DNA of 64,000 nucleotides, taken from positions 57,684-121,683 of the forward strand of contig UQTW01000003.1 of assembly GCA_900544115.1 (NCBI GenBank), read 5' to 3'. The position numbers were made by a program, and so were the translations under genes. The stretch is from an uncultured Collinsella sp. (GTDB lineage Bacteria > Actinomycetota > Coriobacteriia > Coriobacteriales > Coriobacteriaceae). Shown here one piece after another: positions 25,808-35,026 of the stretch. The notes under the pieces are model-generated. The model made no database searches. It worked only from the letters and a program-made list of their open reading frames with translations, and was not told the DNA's origin. Each line of letters opens with the position of its first letter. Position 1 is the first letter of the stretch.

Positions 25808-27166
25808 ATGGCCTCATCCGCGCCGCGCGGCCTGCGCTCCGACCATGTCGTTACCGTCGGTATCGCCCTGTTCTCGATGCTCTTTGGCGCCGGCAACCTC
25901 ATTATTCCGCCGCTGCTGGCGCTGCAGGCAGGTTCTGCCACGCCGGTCGCCATGCTTGGCTTTCTCATCGCCGCCATCGGCTTGCCCGTTATGGGCTTTA
26001 TCGCCGTGGCACTTGCCGGAACGGCGCGCGAGCTTGCCGGCCGCGTGCACCCCAAATTTGGCGAGTTCTTTGTCGCGGCGGTGTATCTGGCTATCGGCCC
26101 GTGCCTGGCCATTCCGCGCACGAGCTCCACGGCCTTCGAGATGCTGGTGCCGCTGCTGCCCGAGGGCGTCTCGCTCGCCACGGCTCGCCTGGTGTTTGCC
26201 GTCGGGTTCTTTATCGTCGCATTTGCGCTCACGCTGCGTCCCGGCGTCATCACGCGCGTACTCGGCCGCATTACGGGCCCCGCGCTCATCGCCCTTATCG
26301 TATTGGTCGTGGGCGCTGCCGTGGTCTCGCCGCTGGGTCCCGCTGCCGCGCCACAGGCTCCCTATAATGCCGGTGCTGCCGTGCAGGGCTTTTTGACCGG
26401 CTATCAGACCATGGACCTGCTCGCGTCGCTCGCCTTTGGCATCATCATCGCCGAGACCATTCATGAGCTGGGTGTTACCGATGACAAGCGTGTGGCCTTC
26501 GAGATTTCGCGCTCTGGTGTTATCGCCGGCGTGCTCATGGCCATCATCTACTGCGGCTTGGGCCTTGCCGGTATGCAGCTCGGCACCGTGATGCCCGACG
26601 CTACCAACGGCGCCGCTATCCTTGCGCGTTCGGCCTCTATGCATTTTGGTCTTGCCGGCACGGTCGTGGTCTTTGCGATCTTTTTCCTCGCCTGCATGAA
26701 CGTGTGCATCGGCCTTATCAGCTGCTGCTCGCGTTACTTCTGCGAGACGTATGTGGTCGAAGGGGGAGCGGAGGCTTCCGAGGAGGCCATGCGCCGTCCT
26801 TTTGCGGTTCTCGCCTTTGTGTTCGCCGCATTTTCGTGCGTGCTTTCCAACGTGGGCCTCGACGTGATCCTTATGTTCTCGGTGCCCATGCTCAACGCCT
26901 TGTATCCCGTTGCCATTGTGCTGGTGCTGATGGGCCTGGTGCACGGCTTTTGCGACGCACATCCGCAGGTTTGGGTCTGGGTCGGCGGCGTTGTCGCGGT
27001 GCAGAGCGTAATCACTTCGGTCCGCGATGCGTTCTTTGCGGGCGCGTGGCTACCGTTCGATGCGTTGCCGCTGGCAGATATCGGCGCTGCGTGGGCACCG
27101 GTTGCCGTGGTTGCCTTTGTGATCGGTCTGCTCCATAGCCGGTTTGTCGCACATTCGAGGAGCTAG
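25808..27166 (+). CDS. brnQ: Branched-chain amino acid:cation symporter (LIVCS family)
   Basis: A 452-residue integral membrane protein with about twelve hydrophobic segments. The N-terminal GIALFSMLFGAGNLIIPPLL block is the BrnQ signature, and GPCLAIPRTSSTAFEM and GYQTMDLLASLAFGI are further family blocks. It would import leucine, isoleucine and valine with Na+ or H+. GAAAGG lies before the ATG at 25808. It is not functionally linked to the selenium genes around it. Confidence 0.92.
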   Translation: MASSAPRGLRSDHVVTVGIALFSMLFGAGNLIIPPLLALQAGSATPVAMLGFLIAAIGLPVMGFIAVALAGTARELAGRVHPKFGEFFVAAVYLAIGPCLAIPRTSSTAFEMLVPLLPEGVSLATARLVFAVGFFIVAFALTLRPGVITRVLGRITGPALIALIVLVVGAAVVSPLGPAAAPQAPYNAGAAVQGFLTGYQTMDLLASLAFGIIIAETIHELGVTDDKRVAFEISRSGVIAGVLMAIIYCGLGLAGMQLGTVMPDATNGAAILARSASMHFGLAGTVVVFAIFFLACMNVCIGLISCCSRYFCETYVVEGGAEASEEAMRRPFAVLAFVFAAFSCVLSNVGLDVILMFSVPMLNALYPVAIVLVLMGLVHGFCDAHPQVWVWVGGVVAVQSVITSVRDAFFAGAWLPFDALPLADIGAAWAPVAVVAFVIGLLHSRFVAHSRS

Positions 27167-27177
27167 GGTATCGTCGC

Positions 27178-27206
27178 TTGCACAGGCGGGGAGTCTCACC
27201 TATAAT
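27178..27206 (+). promoter_or_regulatory. Promoter of the tRNA-Pro/tRNA-Gly pair
   Basis: TTGCAC (27178-27183) and TATAAT (27201-27206) are separated by exactly 17 bases, about 50 bases before tRNA-Pro. Confidence 0.75.
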
Positions 27207-27257
27207 TTCCTTCGCTTTGGGACACGCAAGGTTTAGACCTTAGCTGCTCAACACCTT

Positions 27258-27334
27258 CGGGACGTGGCGCAGTTTGGTAGCGCGCCTGCTTTGGGAGCAG
27301 GATGTCGCAGGTTCAAATCCTGTCGTCCCGACCA
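27258..27334 (+). tRNA. tRNA-Pro (TGG)
   Basis: A 77-base cloverleaf with encoded CCA. Acceptor CGGGACG pairs with CGTCCCG, the anticodon stem-loop CCTGC-TTTGGGA-GCAGG gives TGG, and the T arm is GCAGG-TTCAAAT-CCTGT. Confidence 0.97.
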
Positions 27335-27340
27335 TATCTT

Positions 27341-27414
27341 GCGGGCGTAGTTCAATGGTAGAACCCCAGCCTTCCAAGCTGATGACGCGGGTTCGATTCC
27401 CGTCGCCCGCTCCA
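27341..27414 (+). tRNA. tRNA-Gly (TCC)
   Basis: A 74-base cloverleaf with encoded CCA, six bases after tRNA-Pro. Acceptor GCGGGCG pairs with CGCCCGC, and the loop CTTCCAA gives anticodon TCC. Its 3' end is copied twice just downstream. Confidence 0.97.
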
Positions 27415-27737
27415 TAAGAATTGTTTTAACGGCTTTGGTTTCCTTTGGGAATCAGAGCTGTTTTCGTTTACGCGCCGGGCGACGGGAATCGAACCCGTCA
27501 GGGTGCGGAGCTGAGAAAATGCGTGAGCATTTTCCAGCGCAGCACGCAAGGGCCGAAGGCCCGCAGCGAAACAAGGATTTGCGAAGCAAATCCTTGGACT
27601 TCCCGTCGCCCGCTCCAAGCTATATAATCGCAGGCCAATATGCTAATTTGGCTCGCGTTTATTTTTATACCGTCCGACCTCGCGGGGCAAATGAACCAAG
27701 AGCGTTTGTCCCACAACGTAAGAAAGAAGTGATCGAC
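27415..27737. repeat. Gene-free region with inverted and direct copies of the tRNA-Gly 3' end
   Basis: A 22-base inverted copy of the tRNA T-arm/acceptor (27476-27497 against 27388-27409) and an 18-base direct copy of its last bases (27600-27617 against 27397-27414) bracket about 100 bases. That interval is packed with hairpins: GAAAATGC/GCATTTTC, GGGCC/GGCCC and AAGGATTTGC/GCAAATCCTT. No gene is visible. The focA ribosome site lies at the far end. Confidence 0.75.
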
Positions 27738-28574
27738 ATGGCAGATTCCAAGGCAGAATATCCCACCCCCGATTGCCTGGCGCCCGCCGCGATCGAGGCC
27801 AAGACTGAGGCCGCCGGCGTTACCAAGGCTAACCTGCCGGTCTCGAAGGCCTTTTTGCTCGCTATGTTCGCCGGTGCGTTCATCGCCTTTGGCGGCCTGT
27901 TCTTCACGGTCTTTCTGAGCGATGCGTCCCTTGGCTGGGGCGCTCAGCGCTTTGTGGGCGGCCTGTGCTTTTGCCTGGGACTGGTGCTCGTGCTCATTTG
28001 CGGCGCGGAACTGTTTACCGGCAACTCGCTTATGGTCTGCGCGCTCAAGAGCAAAAAGATCACGCTCGTCCAGATGCTCAAGGCTTGGGTCGTTGTGTGG
28101 ATCGGCAACTTTGCCGGCGCGCTGTTCGTTGTCTTTTTGGTTTACATGGCAGCTATTTATAAGCTCAACGGCGAGGCCGTTGCCAACACCATGGTGAGTG
28201 TCGCCGCCGGTAAGGTTTCGATTGACGCCGTCACCATCTTCTTCCGCGGCATTCTGTGCAACATCTTTGTGTGCCTGGCTGTATGGATCGGTACCGCCGG
28301 CAAGACCGTGGTCGATAAAGTCGTGGGTATTCTGCTGCCTATCGCCGCCTTTGTGTCATGCGGTTTTGAGCACTGCGTTGCCAACATGTACTTTTTGCCC
28401 ATGGGTGCCGTGATGCACGCGTGCGGCTATGGAGCCGATGTCGCCGGCGCCGATGCCCTCAACGCCGCCGGGTTGGCGCTCAACCTTTCGGTCGCCACGC
28501 TGGGCAATATCGTAGGTGGCGCCCTGATCGTGGCGCTGGGCTACTGGTTTATCTACGCCAACAAAGAGTCCTAA
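27738..28574 (+). CDS. focA: Formate/nitrite transporter family channel
   Basis: A 278-residue inner membrane protein with six hydrophobic segments. Family blocks AFIAFGGLF, CGAELFTGNSLMV, GNFAGALFVVFL and SCGFEHCVANMYFLP are clear. FocA channels move formate, and NirC relatives move nitrite. A formate role fits an anaerobe with selenocysteine insertion, but no formate dehydrogenase is visible here. I chose ATG 27738 (weak site AAGAAAGAAG); the frame upstream runs into the tRNA-derived repeats and is not coding. A GGGAC hairpin follows. Confidence 0.88.
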   Translation: MADSKAEYPTPDCLAPAAIEAKTEAAGVTKANLPVSKAFLLAMFAGAFIAFGGLFFTVFLSDASLGWGAQRFVGGLCFCLGLVLVLICGAELFTGNSLMVCALKSKKITLVQMLKAWVVVWIGNFAGALFVVFLVYMAAIYKLNGEAVANTMVSVAAGKVSIDAVTIFFRGILCNIFVCLAVWIGTAGKTVVDKVVGILLPIAAFVSCGFEHCVANMYFLPMGAVMHACGYGADVAGADALNAAGLALNLSVATLGNIVGGALIVALGYWFIYANKES

Positions 28575-28596
28575 AGGACCCAACCCATAACCGACC

Positions 28597-28682
28597 AAAA
28601 AGGGACAGGTTTATTTTGGCAGGTTTTGGACGAGGCGCTTCGCCGTCTTGTCGCGAGCTGCCATAATGGACCTGTCCCTTTT
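28597..28682. repeat. Long hairpin of the GGGAC group after focA
   Basis: AAAAAGGGACAGGT (28597-28610) pairs with ACCTGTCCCTTTT (28670-28682). Further pairing is possible inside (GGCAG with CTGCC; GGCG with CGCC). It probably ends focA transcription. Confidence 0.65.
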
Positions 28683-28759
28683 GTATTCGCGTCGTCACAT
28701 TTTGGCCGATGACGACCAAGGGGGGCCTGCTTTTTATTGATTATGTCGAAGGGCTTTCC

Positions 28760-30217
28760 ATGAGCGACTGCGAATCCATGCCTGCCGAGGTGCGCGACCG
28801 CCTGCGCTCCATTCCCGCCGTGCACGAGCTGCTGGCCGAGTGGCCGGTCATGAAGGCTGCCGGCGATGCGGGCGACACGTTGGTGCGCGAGGCGATTGAC
28901 GCCGAGCTCGATGCCGAGCGCGCGGCGATTCGCTCTGGCGCCCCCGCTAGGAATAAGCGCGAGCTCGCCTTGGCTATCGAGCGGCGGTGCCACCGCCTGT
29001 CGCTGCCGACCCTGCGCCCTGCCGTTAACGCGACGGGCGTTGTGATTCACACCAACCTGGGCCGCGCTCCGCTCGCGCCCGCGGCGGTGCGGGCGGTGAC
29101 CGATGTCGCTCGCGGCTACAGCACGCTTGAGTATGACGTCTCAACCTGCGCTCGCGGGGGCCGCAAAGAGCATGCCGCGCGTCTGCTGCGCACGCTCACG
29201 GGGGCGCAGGACGCCCTGGTCGTCAACAATAACGCCGCGGCGGTGCTGCTGGTGCTTGCCGCGCATGCGTGCGGCAAAGAGGTCATCGTGAGTCGCGGCG
29301 AGCTGGTCGAGGTGGGCGGCAGCTTCCGCATTCCCGATATCATGGCGGCTTCGGGTGCCAAGCTTGTCGAGGTGGGCTCCACCAACCGCACGCATCTGGA
29401 TGATTACCGAAGCGCCATTACGCCCAATACGGCGATGATCTTGAAAGTTCATCCTTCTAACTACCGTATCGAGGGTTTCCACGAGGAGGTTTCCGCGGCG
29501 GAGCTTTCCGCGCTGGCGCATGAGCACGGGCTGTTACTGTACGAGGACCAGGGCTCGGGCGCTTTGCTTACAGATGAGGTGCTCGTCGATGCTGGGGAGA
29601 AGCCCACGTCCGCCTCGCTTTGCGCCGGCGTTGACGTCGTCTCGTGCTCGGGCGACAAGCTGCTCGGCGCCTCGCAAGCGGGCATTATTCTCGGTAGCGC
29701 CCAGGTAATCGCCGCCTGTGCCTCGCATCCGCTTATGCGCGCGCTTCGCCCCGGCAAGCTCACGCTCGCGGCGCTCGAGGCCACTTTGCGCCTGTATGTG
29801 ACCGGATCCGATACAGCGCATCGGGAGATCCCGGTGCTCAACATGCTATCCGGCGCGCCGGCTCCGCTCGAGCGTCAGGCCAAGCGCCTGCATGACCGCA
29901 TGCTGCGCAAGCTTCGCGAGTCTCAGTGTGAGGAGGCGGTGGAGCTGCAGGTTGTCGAGGGCGTGTCTGCTCCGGGCGGCGGTTCGCTGCCGACCGTCGA
30001 GCTCCCAACTTTTTGCGTTGCCGTCTGTCCCGTCGATGGGCGCCTATCCGCCGATGGCCTAAAGCGCGCTATGGTACAGGAGCCCGATACGCCGGTTGTG
30101 ACGCGCGTGCGGCACGACCAGGTGCTTTTTGACGTTCGCACGCTTTTGCGCGACACCGACCTTGACCTGTGTGCGTCTGCGTTGGCGGATGCCGTGCGGG
30201 CAGGTTTGCGTCGATGA
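28760..30217 (+). CDS. selA: L-seryl-tRNA(Sec) selenium transferase
   Basis: A 485-residue PLP enzyme that converts seryl-tRNA(Sec) to selenocysteyl-tRNA(Sec) using selenophosphate. The PLP lysine is Lys300 in SCSGDKLLGAS; other blocks are NATGVVIHTNLGRAPL, YSTLEYDVSTCARGGR, VHPSNYRIEGF and YEDQGSGAL. I chose ATG 28760 with GAAGGG upstream over an ATG 51 bases earlier. Its TGA overlaps the selB ATG, so the two are translationally coupled. Confidence 0.96.
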   Translation: MSDCESMPAEVRDRLRSIPAVHELLAEWPVMKAAGDAGDTLVREAIDAELDAERAAIRSGAPARNKRELALAIERRCHRLSLPTLRPAVNATGVVIHTNLGRAPLAPAAVRAVTDVARGYSTLEYDVSTCARGGRKEHAARLLRTLTGAQDALVVNNNAAAVLLVLAAHACGKEVIVSRGELVEVGGSFRIPDIMAASGAKLVEVGSTNRTHLDDYRSAITPNTAMILKVHPSNYRIEGFHEEVSAAELSALAHEHGLLLYEDQGSGALLTDEVLVDAGEKPTSASLCAGVDVVSCSGDKLLGASQAGIILGSAQVIAACASHPLMRALRPGKLTLAALEATLRLYVTGSDTAHREIPVLNMLSGAPAPLERQAKRLHDRMLRKLRESQCEEAVELQVVEGVSAPGGGSLPTVELPTFCVAVCPVDGRLSADGLKRAMVQEPDTPVVTRVRHDQVLFDVRTLLRDTDLDLCASALADAVRAGLRR

Positions 30218-32178
30218 CCGCGCGCGAGCTTGTCGAATGTCCCGTTATCGTCGGAACGGCAGGACACGTCGACCACGGAAAGTCGGCCCTTATCGAGGCG
30301 CTGACCGGCAAAAATCCCGACCGTCTGGAGGTCGAATGGCGCCGAGGCATGACCACTGAGCTCGGCTTTGGCGAGCTCGAGCTTCCCAGCGGCAAGCTTG
30401 TCGGCTTGGTCGACGTACCCGGGCATGCGCACTATCTGCGCGCCATGGTGCAGGGCGCCACCGGCGTGGACGTTGCGTTGCTGGCGGTTTCGGCCGTTGA
30501 GGGCGTGATGCCGCAGACCCGCGAGCACGTTCGGATTCTGGAGCTGTTGGGTGTGACGCGCATGGTCGTCGCACTCACGATGCGCGATTTGGCCGACCAC
30601 GAGATTGCCGCGCTGGCGGAGCTCGATGTCGAGGCGTTTCTGGACGGGACCGTGTTTGCGGGTACCTCTATAGTGCCGGTGTCCTCCAAGACGGGCGAGG
30701 GCCTGGACGAGCTGCTTACGACGCTCGATAACACGGTTTGTTCGTGCTGGTCGGAGCATCTGGAGGCGACCGCTGGCTCGGGCGCCGCGCCCCGTCTTCC
30801 CATCGACCGTTGCTTTAGCATCCGCGGCACCGGAACCGTCGTGACGGGTACGCTGCACGACGGTCCCGTTTCGGTTGGCGATGAGCTCGTTGCGCTGCCG
30901 TCGCAAACGCGCTGTCGCGTGCGCGGGGTGCAGGTTCACGGGGATACCCAGTGCGCGGTTCCCGGCCAGCGCGTCGCCCTGAACCTGGTGGGCGATGGCG
31001 TGGCGGGCCTCAAGCGCGGCGAGATGCTCGGCGTCGAGGGTCGCGTGGGCCAGACGCTGCGCTTTTTGATGCAACTGACATATGTGGGGCGCGATGGCGT
31101 GCGAGCCGGCGTTCTTGCTTCGGGTACACGCGTGCACGTTATGGCGGGCACGGCTGAGGTGCTCGGCCGCATTATGCTTTTAGACGACGAGCCGCCTATT
31201 GCGGTCGGCGAGACGCGTGTGGTGCAGGTGCGCCTGGAACGGCCGCTGCCGTTGCGCGCCGGCGATCATGCCGTCATTCTGTCGTATTCGCCGATTTCGC
31301 TGCTTGGCGGCGGACGCGTCCTGCTATCGCGCTGTCGCCGCGCGCGGGTCCTGTCGGCGGGGGAGCGCGCGTTGTATGCGGCGCTTGAGTCCGGAGATGT
31401 CGCGGACGGCGTACACGCGTGGCTGGCGCTGCAAACGCTGCCTGTTGCTGCTGCCGGTGTTGCCGCAGCGCTCGATCTTGTTACCGGCGAGGTCGAGATC
31501 GTTTTGCGTGGGCTTGTGGACCAGGCTGCCGTGTGCGAGCTTGCTGCGGGCGGTGCGGTGCTCTACGCAGATGCCTCGGCTCTCGATGCTGCAATGGATG
31601 TGCTGGCTGCGGCCTTGTCCTCCATGCACGCGGCGGCTCCCAAGGAGATCGGCTTTACGTCCGGTGCGGTCGCGCACGCGGCTTGGCCGGGCACCGGTAA
31701 CGATGTCGCGATGGCACTTATTGCCGAGGGCTGTGCACGTGGCGTGTGCGCCGTCGACGGTGCCGAGGTGTTCGACCCGCATTCCGCCGCCGCGGCGATA
31801 CGTGTGGTGCGCGAGGCTGGCCAGCGTATCGTGGCCCTGCTGGATGAGGCCGGTCTTAATGCGCCGACGCTTCCCGAGGTGAGCGAACAGTTGCAGCTCG
31901 ATCGCGACACCATGACGCGTGCACTGCGCGAGCTTTCGCTCAACCACTCGATCGTTAAGGTCGAGCGCGACGTTGCCTTGTCCGCCGCTGCCGAGGCCCA
32001 TGCGCGTGAGGTTGTTGCGACGGCTATCGAGGCTGCTGGCGGCGCCGCCACCACGAGTGTGCTGCGCGAAGCCCTGGGCGTGTCGCGCAAACGAACCATT
32101 AGCATCTTGGAGCACCTGGATGCCGTGCGCTTTACAGTACTCGACAAGGAGGCCGGCGGTCTGAGATCGCTGCGTTAG
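30214..32178 (+). CDS. selB: Selenocysteine-specific elongation factor
   Basis: A 654-residue GTPase that carries selenocysteyl-tRNA(Sec) to UGA codons marked by a SECIS hairpin. The P loop GHVDHGKS is at residues 17-24, DVPGHAHYLRAMVQGA is the G3 block, and EF-Tu-like domains 2 and 3 follow. The C-terminal third (about 400-654) consists of winged-helix repeats that bind mRNA, ending in LGVSRKRTISILEHLDAV. The ATG overlaps the selA stop. tRNA-Sec lies 62 bases downstream, so selA-selB-selC form one cassette. Confidence 0.96.
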   Translation: MTARELVECPVIVGTAGHVDHGKSALIEALTGKNPDRLEVEWRRGMTTELGFGELELPSGKLVGLVDVPGHAHYLRAMVQGATGVDVALLAVSAVEGVMPQTREHVRILELLGVTRMVVALTMRDLADHEIAALAELDVEAFLDGTVFAGTSIVPVSSKTGEGLDELLTTLDNTVCSCWSEHLEATAGSGAAPRLPIDRCFSIRGTGTVVTGTLHDGPVSVGDELVALPSQTRCRVRGVQVHGDTQCAVPGQRVALNLVGDGVAGLKRGEMLGVEGRVGQTLRFLMQLTYVGRDGVRAGVLASGTRVHVMAGTAEVLGRIMLLDDEPPIAVGETRVVQVRLERPLPLRAGDHAVILSYSPISLLGGGRVLLSRCRRARVLSAGERALYAALESGDVADGVHAWLALQTLPVAAAGVAAALDLVTGEVEIVLRGLVDQAAVCELAAGGAVLYADASALDAAMDVLAAALSSMHAAAPKEIGFTSGAVAHAAWPGTGNDVAMALIAEGCARGVCAVDGAEVFDPHSAAAAIRVVREAGQRIVALLDEAGLNAPTLPEVSEQLQLDRDTMTRALRELSLNHSIVKVERDVALSAAAEAHAREVVATAIEAAGGAATTSVLREALGVSRKRTISILEHLDAVRFTVLDKEAGGLRSLR

Positions 32179-32240
32179 CGGTTTCCGCATCGCTCTTTTC
32201 GGTTGTGGTCTGTTGGGTTTGGTAAAATACCGCCACGTTT

Positions 32241-32337
32241 GGGAGCGGATGGGCTCCGGTGGGCCCCGCGGTCTTCAAAACCGTTGTGAGGCGTGCAAAA
32301 CGTCTTGGATGTGTTCGATTCACATCCGTTCCCGCCA
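32241..32337 (+). tRNA. selC: tRNA-Sec (TCA)
   Basis: A 97-base tRNA with encoded CCA. The acceptor stem has eight pairs (GGGAGCGG with CCGTTCCC), discriminator G, a T stem of five pairs, a long variable arm (GAGGCGT...ACGTCTT) and the anticodon loop CTTCAAA giving TCA. These are the hallmarks of bacterial selenocysteine tRNA. Confidence 0.97.
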
Positions 32338-32350
32338 ACGCATCTCGCCA

Positions 32351-32389
32351 AAACCACCACAAAGGTGCCTGTCCCCTTTGTGGTGGTTT
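32351..32389. repeat. 15-bp perfect hairpin after tRNA-Sec
   Basis: AAACCACCACAAAGG (32351-32365) pairs with CCTTTGTGGTGGTTT (32375-32389) around TGCCTGTCC. It is likely the tRNA-Sec terminator and resembles the GGGAC hairpin group. There is no proper T run. Confidence 0.65.
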
Positions 32390-32600
32390 CGAAACGTGCG
32401 GGAAACAGCTTCGAAACACGCAATTTGTACGTCAGCTGTTCAAAAACGCTTCTACCTGCATCGTAATCAAAATGAAACATCCGCTCGTTGCCTTATTCGT
32501 AACTTTGTAGCAACAGTGCGATATTATCCATACTCGATAAAGCTCACGGCGCATGGGGCGCCGCGAACGACACCTTTCTTTTCCATCAATTGGAGGAAGC

Positions 32601-33956
32601 ATGAGCTACACGCAGAAAGTTCTCGACGAGCTCAAGGCCCGCTATCCCGAGCAGCCTGAGTTCATCCAGGCCGCGACCGAGATCCTCGGCACCATCCAGC
32701 CGGCGCTCGACGCCCATCCCGAGTACGAGGAGGCCGCCCTGCTTGAGCGCCTCGTCGAGCCCGAGCGCATCGTTATGTTCCGTGTCCCCTGGGTCGATGA
32801 CCAGGGCAAGGTTCAGGTCAACCGCGGCTATCGTGTCGAGTTCAACTCTGCCATTGGACCCTACAAGGGCGGCCTGCGCTTTAACCCGACGGTCACCCTG
32901 GGCATGCTCAAGTTCCTGGGCCTGGAGCAGATCCTCAAGAACAGCCTGACCACCCTTCCCATGGGCGGCGGCAAGGGCGGCTCCGACTTTGACCCCAAGG
33001 GCAAGTCCAACAACGAGATCATGCACTTTTGCCAGTCCTTCATGACCGAACTCTATCGCCACATTGGCCCCAACACCGACGTTCCCGCTGGCGACCTGGG
33101 CGTTGGCGGCCGCGAGGTTGCCTACATGTTCGGTCAGTACAAGCGCCTGACCAACGAGTGGACCGGCGTCCTCACCGGCAAGGGCCTCTCCTTTGGAGGC
33201 TCGCTCGCCCGTACCGAGGCCACCGGCTACGGCCTGGTCTACTTTGTGGACGAGTACCTCAAGAGCCGCGGCGAGTCCTTCGGGGGCAAGAACGTCGTCG
33301 TTCACGGTTCCGGCAACGTTGCTATCTATGCCGTCCAGAAGGTCTCCCAGCTCGGCGGCAAGGTGCTGGCCTGCTCCGACACGCACGGCTGGGTCGAGGA
33401 TCCCGACGGCATCGACTACACCGTGCTCGAGCACGTCTACAACAAGAAGCGCTCCGGCCATGACAAGGGCGTCACGCTCGCCATGTACGTTGACGAGAAG
33501 CCCGGTGCCGTGTGGCACGAGGGCGACGGCCGCGGCGTGTGGCAGCTGCCCTGCGACATCGCGCTGCCCTGCGCTCGCGAGAACACGCTGCTGCTCGAGG
33601 ACGCCCAGGCGCTCGTCGCCAATGGCTGCAAGGTGGTCGGCGAGGGCGCAAACATGCCCACGACCATCGAGGCCACGACCTACTTCCAGGAGAACGGCGT
33701 CGCCTTTATGCCCGGCAAGGCTGCCAACGCCGGCGGCGTGCTCGTGTCCGGCCTGGAGATGAGCCAGAACGCCGAGCACCTGTCCTGGACCTTCGACGAG
33801 GTCGACGGCAAGCTCGAGCAGCTCATGCGCGGCATGTTCCACAACGTGGACGACACCGCCAAGGAGTATGGCCAGGAGGGCAACTTTGTCATGGGCGCCA
33901 ACATCGCCGGCTTCCTGAAGGTCGCCGACGCCATGCTCGCCCAGGGCGTCTGCTAA
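32601..33956 (+). CDS. gdhA: Glutamate dehydrogenase, NADP-type hexameric family
   Basis: A 451-residue cytosolic enzyme that interconverts 2-oxoglutarate plus ammonia and glutamate. The blocks GPYKGGLRFNPTV, LPMGGGKGGSDFDPKGKS (with the catalytic-site lysines), PAGDLGVGGREVAYMFGQYK and the nucleotide-fold VHGSGNVAIYA are intact, and the length is standard for the NADP form. GGAGG lies before ATG 32601. It is monocistronic with a strong terminator, and the codon choice suggests high expression. Confidence 0.95.
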   Translation: MSYTQKVLDELKARYPEQPEFIQAATEILGTIQPALDAHPEYEEAALLERLVEPERIVMFRVPWVDDQGKVQVNRGYRVEFNSAIGPYKGGLRFNPTVTLGMLKFLGLEQILKNSLTTLPMGGGKGGSDFDPKGKSNNEIMHFCQSFMTELYRHIGPNTDVPAGDLGVGGREVAYMFGQYKRLTNEWTGVLTGKGLSFGGSLARTEATGYGLVYFVDEYLKSRGESFGGKNVVVHGSGNVAIYAVQKVSQLGGKVLACSDTHGWVEDPDGIDYTVLEHVYNKKRSGHDKGVTLAMYVDEKPGAVWHEGDGRGVWQLPCDIALPCARENTLLLEDAQALVANGCKVVGEGANMPTTIEATTYFQENGVAFMPGKAANAGGVLVSGLEMSQNAEHLSWTFDEVDGKLEQLMRGMFHNVDDTAKEYGQEGNFVMGANIAGFLKVADAMLAQGVC

Positions 33957-33981
33957 ATCTTCGCTCGATATAGCATCGCAG

Positions 33982-34016
33982 AAGGCTCCCAGTCATCTTG
34001 GCTGGGAGCCTTTTTT
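33982..34016 (+). terminator. Terminator of gdhA
   Basis: AAGGCTCCCAG (33982-33992) pairs with CTGGGAGCCTT (34002-34012), followed by a T run. Confidence 0.9.
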
Positions 34017-34111
34017 GATCCGCATGCGACGGAGGAAAACGGTTCATTTTGTCCCGACACGAGCTATGCCCCCTCGTTTGGTACACTTAAAGGTACTGGA
34101 CAAGTGAAGAG

Positions 34112-35026
34112 ATGGGGGAGAACGTGCTCAAGTTCGGTACCTACGTCCGTGTTGGAAACGCGGCCGAAGCCTATGAGCTCTTGCAGAAGAACCGCAACAA
34201 CAAGATTGTGGGCGGCGGCATCTGGATGCGCCTGGGATCGCGTCGCGTGGCGACGGCGATTGACCTTTCGGCCTGCGGACTCGATCAGATCGAGGAGACC
34301 GAGACCGAGTTTCGCATCGGTGCCATGTGCACCCTGCGCCAGCTCGAGTGCCATGCCGAGCTCAACGCGCTCGTCAACAACGTATTTGAGTTTGCCGTTC
34401 ACGACATCGTGGGCGTGCAGCTTCGCAATACCGCCACGGTGGGTGGCAGCATCTACGGCCGCTTTGGTTTTTCGGACGTGCTTTCCGCCTTCCTCGCGCT
34501 CGATTCCTATGTTGAGCTGACGGGCGCCGGCCGCGTGCCGCTCGCCGAGTTTGTGAACATGGGCTATGTGCGCGACGTGATCGAGCGCGTCGTGGTCGTT
34601 AAGCACGATTACCGCGCGAGCTACGAGGCCGTGCGCAAGGCCGCGACCGACTTCCCCTCTCTAAACGTTACCGCCGCCTGGTGGGATAACAGCTGGCATG
34701 TCACCGTGGGTGCCCGCCCGCTGCGTGCGACCCTGCTGCAGGGCGAGGCATGCGGCCTCGAGAGCGAACAGCCTTCCGAGGACGAGCTGCGCGCCCTGGC
34801 CGCGTCCGTGCGCGCGCTGAGCTATGGCACCAACATGTGGGGCTCGGCCGAGTACCGCCGCCGCATCTCGGCCCCGCTGGCGATTCAGGCCGTGCGCCGC
34901 GCCGCCGGCATCGAGCTTTCGGCCGCGCTTGCCCGCGAGCTCGAGGGCGTGCAGATTCCCAAGCACGCCACGGACGAGTATTCCTGCCGCCGCGTGCCCG
35001 GCGTCGATTCTAGCGAGGTGCGCTAA
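34112..35026 (+). CDS. Molybdenum hydroxylase FAD-binding subunit (XdhB/CoxM-like)
   Basis: A 304-residue protein of the FAD_binding_5 family. VGGGIWMRLG and TATVGGSIYGRFGFSD are the two FAD-contacting blocks, and a CO-dehydrogenase-flavoprotein C-terminal domain follows from about residue 185. It would pass electrons from the Fe-S centres of the next gene product to NAD or another acceptor. The ATG at 34112 is preceded by a poor site (AAGTGAAG). A GTG at 34124 after GGGGGAG is possible but too close to it. Its TAA overlaps the next ATG by one base. Confidence 0.87.
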   Translation: MGENVLKFGTYVRVGNAAEAYELLQKNRNNKIVGGGIWMRLGSRRVATAIDLSACGLDQIEETETEFRIGAMCTLRQLECHAELNALVNNVFEFAVHDIVGVQLRNTATVGGSIYGRFGFSDVLSAFLALDSYVELTGAGRVPLAEFVNMGYVRDVIERVVVVKHDYRASYEAVRKAATDFPSLNVTAAWWDNSWHVTVGARPLRATLLQGEACGLESEQPSEDELRALAASVRALSYGTNMWGSAEYRRRISAPLAIQAVRRAAGIELSAALARELEGVQIPKHATDEYSCRRVPGVDSSEVR

